Assembly: GCF_000001735.4 (NCBI RefSeq)
Contig: NC_003075.7
Span: 1,001-65,000, forward strand
Length of the DNA stretch: 64,000 bases
Origin: Arabidopsis thaliana
Lineage: Eukaryota > Streptophyta > Magnoliopsida > Brassicales > Brassicaceae
Direction: 5' to 3'
Part shown: positions 56,429 through 64,000 of the stretch, in pieces
How positions within the stretch are numbered: the stretch's first letter is position 1
Layout: each line of letters starts with the position of its first letter
Program-made: the position numbers and the translations under genes
The notes under the pieces: generated by a model
Seen by the model: only the letters and a program-made list of their open reading frames with translations
Database searches by the model: none
Told to the model about the DNA's origin: nothing

Positions 56429-58105
56429 TCAGGAGGAGCGACATCTCCATGCTGAAACTCCGACGAGTTCTGTCCTTTGCCAACATAGGAGAAGTGAGTT
56501 ATGTTTCTTCTCGACGTGAAAGCCTCTCACTGGCGTCCGTTGGACTAAACACTCGGCTTGAGACTCCGTGAAGTTACTGTGCGTCACCGGTGAGAAACCC
56601 ATCTGTAGAAACATCGCTTGCCACGTCATCATCGGCCTTTCTATCGGACGGCTACGATCCAACACCAGCTTCTCTATCTCCGGCTGTATAAGAAACCTCT
56701 CGATCTTCTGCATTGCGTCGAGGTTGGCGTTGACGGCGTCGAGGGATTCGAAGAGAGCGGTGTGTGAGTGCAGCGAGTGGGCGAGCTGTTGAGAGAAGGG
56801 CAGATCCGTCCTCTCGCATCCTCTGTCGGAGCAGACGATGATCGTCGGAGATAGATGCTTCACGAAACGGAGGACCAAAGGGAGGTGCGAGAAGGACGCG
56901 GCGGAGATGTTAACGGCGACAGCTTCTTTCTCCGACGAGTTAGGCCACGAGATGGAGCCGAGGAGGTCTAAGCTCAAAACTTGGATGTCAAGGGAGATGT
57001 TGATCTCAGAGGCGAAGTGCTTGAGGTTGTCTTGAGTGAAGCCAAGTTCGAGCTGGTCGTGGTTCGCCGGAGAAGCGAAAACGGTGATCTTGAGGGAGAG
57101 AGGAGCGGCGTTGTCGCGGAGAACAAGCTCTTGCATGAGGGAAGCCCATTGGCCACCGTAGCCGATATCGAAGTCGATGATGTGGAGACGGTGGAAGCCA
57201 TGGAAGGACTCTAAGAGGGCTTGGTTGGAGGTAAAGTTGGCGAACTGAAGAACGGGAGAGATCTCTGAGAAGGATTTGTAAGCAGCGATCTTGAAGATGA
57301 GGGAATAAGGGTTTAGGGTTTGGGAGACGTTGTGAAGGAGATTATTGAGAGCTTCTTTGAAGTAAAAAGCTGCTCTTTCTAATGGCTTCCCGACGGGAGA
57401 AGAGAGCTGTTGATTGAGCCGCGCCAATATCCCCTGAGCTAGACACGTGTCGCTCTCTATGACCTCTGCTGCCTTAACCAGCTGCTCTGTTATCCCCACG
57501 GGACCAGGGTTGAGCCGCTTTGCCGGCGGAGGTGTATGGTGGTGGTGGCCGTAGAAGATAGCCGCAGGATTCTGTGTGTAGTGGGTTTGACTTTGGTTGA
57601 TCAGAAGACCGGAAACATGTGACGGCGGAACAGAGTGGTGGTCTAAACCGAAGCCGGTGTCGACGACTCCGAAACCGGGTGATGAGTAGTCAGAGTCGTG
57701 GAAGGTGGGAGATGTTTGGAGAATGCTGTTGAGTTCAAGAGAGGGATCTGTGGAATCTCCCATGATGAGTCCGAGAATGCTCTGTTCGTGGTCATGAGGA
57801 ACTTGCTCCTCCCAATCACCCAACCCAATGGCTCCGCATTGCTCATCGGTGGTGGCGTCGCCGCCGCCTCCGACGGCGCTGTTTCCGCCGTGAGAGGAAG
57901 ACACCGTGGAGGAAGAGGTTGGGCTTATGAGGGAGTCCAGAACAGAGGTAGGCTCCGCCGCGGGAACTTCTTCCTCTTCTTCTTCGCCGCCTCTTGCTTT
58001 GCGGTGGCTCAAAAGCGGAGACGACGGTGGTTGGGGGAAGGAAGACGAGAAAGAAGAGAAACAAGAAATCCCCTTCCCTTGAAACTCTTCAAAGGGTAAG
58101 GGCAT
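56429..58105 (-). CDS. SCL6: GRAS transcription factor SCL6 / HAIRY MERISTEM 3
   Basis: HAM proteins keep shoot and root meristems undifferentiated and act with WUSCHEL-type factors. The intronless frame from the ATG at 58105 (MPLPFEEFQGKGISCF) has 558 residues, the described size. The N-terminal part is low complexity (Gly, Ser, acidic runs). The GRAS domain follows: LHR I with TEQLVKAAEVIESDTC and GILARLNQQL, the VHIID motif as LHIIDFDIGYGGQW, LHR II around LGSISW, the PFYRE-like region and the SAW motif TELVGVSAWRCRSS at the end. LHR I contains the miR171 target. The frame stays open upstream of this ATG, but no ATG occurs there. By position it is At4g00150 (HAM3, LOM3). Confidence 0.96.
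   Translation of the reverse strand: MPLPFEEFQGKGISCFSSFSSSFPQPPSSPLLSHRKARGGEEEEEEVPAAEPTSVLDSLISPTSSSTVSSSHGGNSAVGGGGDATTDEQCGAIGLGDWEEQVPHDHEQSILGLIMGDSTDPSLELNSILQTSPTFHDSDYSSPGFGVVDTGFGLDHHSVPPSHVSGLLINQSQTHYTQNPAAIFYGHHHHTPPPAKRLNPGPVGITEQLVKAAEVIESDTCLAQGILARLNQQLSSPVGKPLERAAFYFKEALNNLLHNVSQTLNPYSLIFKIAAYKSFSEISPVLQFANFTSNQALLESFHGFHRLHIIDFDIGYGGQWASLMQELVLRDNAAPLSLKITVFASPANHDQLELGFTQDNLKHFASEINISLDIQVLSLDLLGSISWPNSSEKEAVAVNISAASFSHLPLVLRFVKHLSPTIIVCSDRGCERTDLPFSQQLAHSLHSHTALFESLDAVNANLDAMQKIERFLIQPEIEKLVLDRSRPIERPMMTWQAMFLQMGFSPVTHSNFTESQAECLVQRTPVRGFHVEKKHNSLLLCWQRTELVGVSAWRCRSS
57411..57431 (-). promoter_or_regulatory. miR171 target site in SCL6
   Basis: The plus strand at 57411-57431 starts TGATTGAGCCGCGCC and has the same 21 bases as mature miR171a as I know it, so the SCL6 messenger is complementary over the full length. 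The site encodes ILARLNQ in LHR I of the GRAS domain. Cleavage of SCL6 transcripts by miR171 is well established in Arabidopsis. Confidence 0.95.
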
Positions 58106-60529
58106 TGCAGACGATAAAAAATAGTGTATTTGTCTTCTTGAAGCTCTTCTTCTTCTTCTTCTTCTTCGTTGTTGTGATGTGGTGTGGTGAGGTATATTGG
58201 ATGCGTGCAAGATATTAAAGTGGCAAAGTGGGCTTCCTCCTTTCTTTTTCTCTCTTATTTCCGTTTCCTATCATTTTGCCTTTGTCATTAACTTAGCTGA
58301 TTAAACAATTCATCAGCTTCTCTTACACAACATTTTGTTAATCTTTGCTTTCTAATCTTAACTATGTCTTCTATTACAACCCCACTCTTACATCACGCGC
58401 GTGGCTTGCAAACTCCTTTCAGTGACATGAACATGATGGTAAACAAAAATACTAAATGTTATGATATATTTTTAAATATTGTATTTGTCTTCTTGAATTA
58501 CTAGAAACTATTAAAAAAAAAAAACATTTTCCCCATATTTTTGATGTTGTACTGTATATTTAGATGTCATAATACTTGCCCAAAAAAAAAAAAGGATGTC
58601 ATAATATATTGGGAATGTTTTTGTTTTCTTATAATTTATTTTCATGATTAAAACTTTGTGGCTTGCAAACTATATTTGGGATATTGTTTTGTTTTGTTTT
58701 ATCTCAAAGGTGCTGTCGTTATTTCCTTTTGTGTGATCTTTGTCCCCAATAGTTTGTTTTAGGGTTTGGACAAGCTTTTGGATCATCTTTATCAAATTAA
58801 CCACTCAAATCACCCAATCCATTGTACGAGCTAAACCACATATTGCAGTGCTTATATTAATTTGTGTTTCCTTTTTTTTTTTTTTTTTGCTACGGACATA
58901 ATCTAAATTTATAAATCTAAACAAAGTGGAAACAAAAACTATGTATATATTGGAGTTACATCAAAAATATCTGTTTTGTTTTTCTTGTTTTAACTTAACG
59001 AGATACGAATGATCGTCATTATCTGAAACATTCATGTACTACTTATAACAAAGAAGGAGTTATATATATATTTACGTGTATATAAAAACATACTTTCTTT
59101 GGTACATCTTTTCGTTTGAAGGAAAAAAGTGATTGAAGATCTGTGAATGATGTTTCTTCTGTGACAAGTTAAATGCACGAGAGATTGAGAAAGAACGAGT
59201 GGTAGTCCTTTATTGAGCAGACAATGGAAGTCACCAATCACCATATATATACATATATAAATATATCTACCAATGGAAAACCCTATAATAAATAAATGAA
59301 TAAAGCAATCAGAAAAAACAACAAGAAAGAGAGGTGGGTAATTGATGAAGACAGATTAAAATCGGACCAATTTTGCAATGAATGGCGACAGTTTCATTAT
59401 CATGTATTCATGATAATGAAAAAGCATTTACTTTTCTATGCAAACCAATTCATTAGTATAAACAATATCAAAGAAAAAAAAAAAAGTATAAACAATATCA
59501 GATTCTGAATCTATCTTTTATATGCGAATTATGACCGCACAAAAAAACACAGAGTTCAGTTTCTTGTATAGTAATTTTTAGTCCCATATTATAATACTTG
59601 TTAAGTACCATAAATATTTGATGATTATTGATAGTTAACTTACTTTATATAACAACAAAAAGTTAAAATGTTCATTTTTAAGATTTAATTAGTTTATATG
59701 TTCCCATGTGATTTGCTAACAACTACTTCTCACACTTTTCTTTCTTATACAAAATTATTATAAATCTTGAAATGATCGCGAAACTGTATTAATATTATTT
59801 CTTATTGACATACATAATACACCAACACATTTTCAAGTTTCATGATATATTAATATAATATTTGGTATATTGGAATACTAAATATATGTGTGTGTTAACT
59901 TCGTGAGGGTGAAGTAAGTTACGTGGTGAAAACATGTTCTTTTCTCTCGTCTCAAGGCACCCTTCATCACAAGCAACACACCCAACCCCACTCAATCGGA
60001 TAGTTCGTATGATGAACAGAATCGTGCTTTGCCATAATTAGAGGAAGAAACAAGTCAGCTAAATATATTAATCTTGTCAAACAATAATTTATATTGAAGG
60101 ATAACGTGTTAGAGTTTGTATGCATGTAACCATATATAAATGATTGCGTCGTTCATTTTGTATTAGATTTTAGGATGATGATTAGTTAGATTAGACAAAA
60201 ATTGATCAATTATTATTAGGAGATCACATGGGACTGATAAGGATAAAGAAAAATAGAGAAGATTTCTTCATCTCATTAGAGCCAAAGTAATAATAATTAT
60301 GATTAAAAAAAAAAAACCAAGATCGGCGGGAAGTAATTAACAATTACCACAATATAAAGTTGGTAAAGGAATTTCCTTATTTCTTTAATCATATACATTT
60401 CCTTAAACATAATCTAACTCTCATTTGATCATTGACAACACATTACTATGATTCGACAACAACAACAAAAAAAAAAAAAAAAATTACTATGATCGAATGA
60501 CACTCCAAAATACAGAAGTCTCTTAGAGC
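58106..60529. other. SCL6 upstream region and spacer
   Basis: The SCL6 leader holds a CTT/GAA microsatellite at 58144-58166. Beyond 58300 the DNA is AT-rich with poly-T (58870-58888) and poly-A runs. I see no gene. Confidence 0.45.
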
Positions 60530-61567
60530 ATTTCTAACGGAGAAAGTCCCTCCATGGGTGATGCAACGCATCTTTGCTTTGTTCACGCCTTCGATGGGCC
60601 TCGTCGTGACCAAACCTCTTTATTGTTTCTCATTCATGATTTAGTAGTTTATGGATTTTATTAAAGAGATAGGCTTTACCTATTGGGCTTTTAACTTCTT
60701 TTAAGAATTAAGGTTTTGTTTATGATTCTTACCTTACGTTGTAGAATGAATTAGCTATTGATTATTGAATAAAGAGTTTTAAGAGAGCTTTGTATAAAGC
60801 CTAGAGAGGAGGACTCTCAACCTTAAAAGCTTGTGTTCAAACCTTGCAAGGATGACTTTTTAAACCTCGTCGATATCGCTACCGATCTCGACCCTATCCT
60901 ATTGCCTCTTTGTCAAGTTTTGACGTTCTAAAAAAGATCCGTTCGTGAATCTGAATTTTCCTGAAAATCTTGCGTTTTTGTCTGTTATTTAGCTTCCGCT
61001 TTCTATCAGTTGGTATCAGAGCCACGTCGTTCCTAGTGGTTTGATTCCCTTGCAGCGATGTCTGTGAAAGACATGAGATGAGCGACCAATTTTAAGTTTG
61101 ATATTCCCAAGCTCCATGGTGGAATCTCTAGTGATTCGTTACTAGATTGGCTTGTGAAGATTGAAGAAATTTTGGAGTTTCAAAACGTTTCGGATGATCT
61201 ATTTGTTTCGCTTGTGATTAAGAAATTTTGAGGGCAAGCCGCATCATGGTGGCAACAAAAGCAGAAAACACGCAAGCGAGCTGGCAAGAATCCTATTAAA
61301 TCATGGGATAAACTTAAGGAGAAGCTATGCAAAACTTTTTTACCTCCTCATTACACGAGTTCGGTGTCTAATCGTTTGAAGAATGTGAAACAAAGAGCCG
61401 GATTTGGGGATGATTTCACGAGGAATTGTCACGTTCATGTCAACAATTTCGTGGAGAAGCCTACTTATGATCGAGATTGTTACGTTCAAGACAACGACTT
61501 TGTCGATAAACCTGTCCATGTTATCTACGATGATGAGAATAATGATTTGTCTCCTATATGCATATGA
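60530..61567 (+). mobile_element. Ty3/gypsy-type retrotransposon relic: LTR end, primer-binding site and gag part
   Basis: TTGGTATCAGAGCCACG at 61010-61026 is the initiator-Met tRNA primer-binding site of many plant LTR elements, directly after LTR-like sequence that seems to begin after 60530. Downstream, the plus strand reads FKFDIPKLHGGISSDSLLDW, KIEEILEFQNVSDDLFVSL, GQAASWWQQKQKTRKRAGKN and SWDKLKEKLCKTFLPPHYTS, the retrotransposon gag domain. Two in-frame stops (about 61079 and 61231) interrupt it, and no pol region follows. The element is a truncated, inactive relic. The left limit is uncertain. Confidence 0.75.
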
Positions 61568-62874
61568 TTCTTCTTTAATTGTCTGTTATTGTTATACTCT
61601 TACTTAAACCAAGTGTTTTCTCTTTGATTCTTCTTGGCAACATTGTACTTAAAATTGTTTTCTTTAATCCACTGAACCATCAATAGCCAAAAAAAAAAAA
61701 AAAAAAGTCAAGAAAGCTGAAAAGTACAATGGTTCATTGGAGTAAAGAAAAGAATGAGAAAATAATTTCATAAAGCAGAGAATAAACTTAGCAAATAATA
61801 AACAAGACCGACGGATTCTCTATGTTTGTAGAATAATCTATAAGACTTACTAGTTTCTATGGAGATTAATTATATATCACCAGTGGATCCTCTGACTCAC
61901 GACCATAGCAAGTCTTATAAATTCACAGTGAGTCTTGTTTACGTCGGGGTTGTAAAAATGTTTTTCCAAATAACGATTTACATCGGTTTTGGTTATCGGG
62001 GATGGTTTTACATGATATTGAAAATTTCTCTATATTTTATCTATCTCTAATCTCTATGATGAATTCATGAATGGTGATACAATGAGACTAAATGAGAATG
62101 AAAAAGTTTATAGTTGTATGTAAACACTGATCATCTTTGTAATAGGGTTATGCATAATATTGTGAGTAAAAGGCAACAGAGAATCTTCAAGTACATCGGG
62201 AACTAGGTCGATCATCGGATTAGGTCATTCATCGGATTAGGTCATTTAGGGGTTTACTTCTTAGAGATGGTTAACATTTTGGTATTAATAAGTAAACCGA
62301 TCGGATTCGGTTCGAATTTAAACAAAACCGAGATATTGAATGAGAAGCCCTAGTCTTATCACATTCTTCTACTCGTTGAAATGCGAATAGTCATTAGGGA
62401 TTCAGTTTTGTTGAAATGCGATTTTAGCACTGGAAAAACATAAGCCTGAAGGATTTCACCGACAATGGAACAAGGGTAAGTTTCTTTGTTTCGTTTGTGT
62501 TTTTTTGTCTCCGTTTAATGGGTCTGGACTCCGGCGCATTCTCTGTTTCGTTTGTGTTTGTGTTTCTTTGTCTCCTTTTCAAGTCTCTTGATAGACAGAT
62601 CCGTGATTCCATTCTTGCAAAGAGGAAACGAAAGGTTTTCAATTCCCTCATGCGATTATGGCTGAAGTATGACTAGACAACTTTTCTACTCATATATTTC
62701 TTCTCGTAGATTCTTAGCTTCCTTGTTTTTATCTTTTTTGCCAAGGATGAATCTGTTGTATTACAAACTTTGTAGCTTCTTTCTACAAGCAAAACAAAAA
62801 AAAACTCGAAACCCTAATTTTAACTCTTGTCTTCTTTTGGTTTTGCTAGTGAAAGTTTGCGAATTAGAGTTGTT
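61568..62874. other. Spacer upstream of the F-box gene
   Basis: It contains a poly-A run at 61689-61706 and a direct repeat ATCGGATTAGGTCATT at about 62213 and 62232. The final part is the promoter and leader of the F-box gene. I see no other gene. Confidence 0.45.
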
Positions 62875-63935
62875 ATGGGTAAAGACAGGATCAGTGAGTT
62901 GCCTGATGCTTTGCTTATAAAGATACTGTCTTTTCTTCCAACAAAGATTGTCGTAGCCACGAGTGTTTTTTCTAAACAATGGAGGCCTCTTTGGAAGTTG
63001 GTGCCAAATCTCGAGTTCGATTCTGAGGATTACGACGACAAAGAACAGTATACATTTTCAGAGATAGTTTGCAAATCTTTCCTTTCACATAAAGCCCCGG
63101 TTCTAGAGAGCTTTCGTCTTGAGTTTGAATCAGAAAAAGTTGATCCTGTAGATATTGGACTTTGGGTTGGAATTGCGTTTTCTAGACATCTGCGTGAATT
63201 GGTGCTCGTTGCTGCTGATACCGGGACGGGGACGGCTTTCAAATTTCCGAGTAGCTTGTGTACTTGCAACACACTTGAGACTTTGAGACTCGTACTTTTG
63301 ATTCTTGTTGATATCTCTTCTCCGGTAGTAATGAAGTCTCTTAGGACTCTCCATCTTGAGCTTGTGAGCTACAAAGACGAATCATCTATCCGTAACCTTT
63401 TATCAGGCTGCCCTATTCTTGAAGAATTGCTTGTGATTCGAGGTGAAGATTCTGATATTGAGGTTTTCACTATTGATGAGGTCCCTTCTTTGAAGAGATT
63501 AACGATTAATGACGACCATGATGGACAAGAGTTTTGGGGATATGTGATAAATGCTCCTTCTTTGAAATACTTACTGATTGAAGACTTAAGATGTCCCGGG
63601 TTTTGTCTGAATGCGCCGGAGCTAATGGAGGCAAATATTTTTGATGGTACATCTATAACCAATGACAACTTTCTTGGATATCTCACTTCAGTCAAACGGT
63701 TGTTGTTGAATTTATCACCTTGGAAGGTAATTTTTCAATCGTCAATTGACTTCTTTGTTCGTTGTCTTTATACGCTAATAATATTTGGTCTCATGAATAG
63801 ATTACATATCCTACTGGAAGTATCTTCTATCAGCTGGTATCTCTAGAGATGTATACACGTGAAATAGATTGGTGGGATCTACTTACGCTCATGCTCGAAC
63901 ATTCTCCTAAACTACAAGTTCTCAAGCTCACTGAT
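62875..63935 (+). CDS. F-box/LRR (FBD-type) protein, 3' part beyond the window
   Basis: F-box proteins are substrate receptors of SCF ubiquitin ligases. Two exons are visible, 62875-63726 and 63801-63935, joined in frame; a donor (GTAAG) follows at 63936, so the gene goes on past the window. The F-box is at residues 4-45: DRISELPDALLIKILSFLPT and ATSVFSKQWRPLWKLVPNLE. Leucine-rich segments follow, such as LRTLHLELVSYKDESSIRNL, LLSGCPILEELLVIRG, VPSLKRLTIN and SPKLQVLKLTD. This is the large Arabidopsis F-box/RNI/FBD-like family, and an FBD domain is expected next. Position fits At4g00160. Confidence 0.9.
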
Positions 63936-64000
63936 GTAAGACATTTTATTATTAGTCAGCTATGTATTTTTGTATGATCTCTCGTTTATGATATACATTG

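Noticed and set aside
58106-58210. N-terminal extension of SCL6 with an arginine run
   Set aside because: The frame is open upstream but contains no ATG, and the described protein starts at 58105.
61689-61706. Poly-A run as the tail of a retrogene
   Set aside because: The sequence before it does not read as a processed gene; such A runs are common in this spacer.

Overview
The window is plant nuclear DNA: AT-rich, intron-bearing genes with GT-AG splice sites, long intergenic spacers and many degraded transposons. The gene order BRCA2 - SD3/TIM21 - fibrillin - type III PKS - UNE10 - MEE44 - RING gene - UNE11 - tRNA-Lys - WD40 - RPS13A - GAE3 - IND - storekeeper-like - EDA34 - SCL6/HAM3 - F-box, with a PRA1 fragment in front, is the order I know for At4g00005 to At4g00160, the first genes on the top arm of Arabidopsis thaliana chromosome 4. 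The proteins read like A. thaliana, so this is most likely that species (accession unknown) or a very close relative. This assignment is from recognition, not from a search.

Layout. 1-3.1 kb: a frameshifted PRA1 pseudogene and a transposon remnant with long inverted ends around an RNase H fragment. 3.1-9.4 kb (-): BRCA2 with four BRC repeats. 9.8-10 kb: a second small PRA1-like relic. 10.6-13.4 kb: the TIM21-like gene SD3 (-) and a plastid fibrillin gene (+) sharing a 279-bp bidirectional promoter with two G-box cores. 13.7-14.9 kb: a LAP5/LAP6-type polyketide synthase. 15.5-16.6 kb: a tandem-repeat tract ending in a Helitron-like terminus. 16.9-18.8 kb: UNE10 (PIF-type bHLH). 20.4-27.0 kb: MEE44 nucleotidyltransferase. 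28-31.6 kb: a RING gene with an in-frame TAG, lying between 350-bp direct repeats. 31.9-37.1 kb: UNE11, tRNA-Lys(CTT), a TBL2-like WD40 gene and RPS13A. 37.7-42.2 kb (-): GAE3, a transketolase pseudogene fragment, a SINE-like relic and INDEHISCENT. 45-48.8 kb: a 3.8-kb segment bounded by long terminal inverted repeats that carries a broken storekeeper/GeBP-like gene. 49.2-52.4 kb (-): EDA34, an EF-hand gene split in its last exon by a 2,020-bp LTR-type insertion with a perfect 5-bp target duplication. 56.4-58.1 kb (-): SCL6/HAM3 with a full miR171 site. 60.5-61.6 kb: a Ty3/gypsy relic. 62.9 kb to the end: an F-box/LRR gene cut by the window edge.

The genes do not form an operon or cluster; they are unrelated single genes in DNA recombination, pectin precursor synthesis, fruit patterning, meristem control, organelle import and translation. 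The most notable observations are the LTR insertion that cuts the last EF-hand loop of EDA34 and the unusual palindromic build of that insertion, the TIR-bounded storekeeper-like gene, the nonsense codon inside the RING motif, and PRA1 remnants on both sides of BRCA2.
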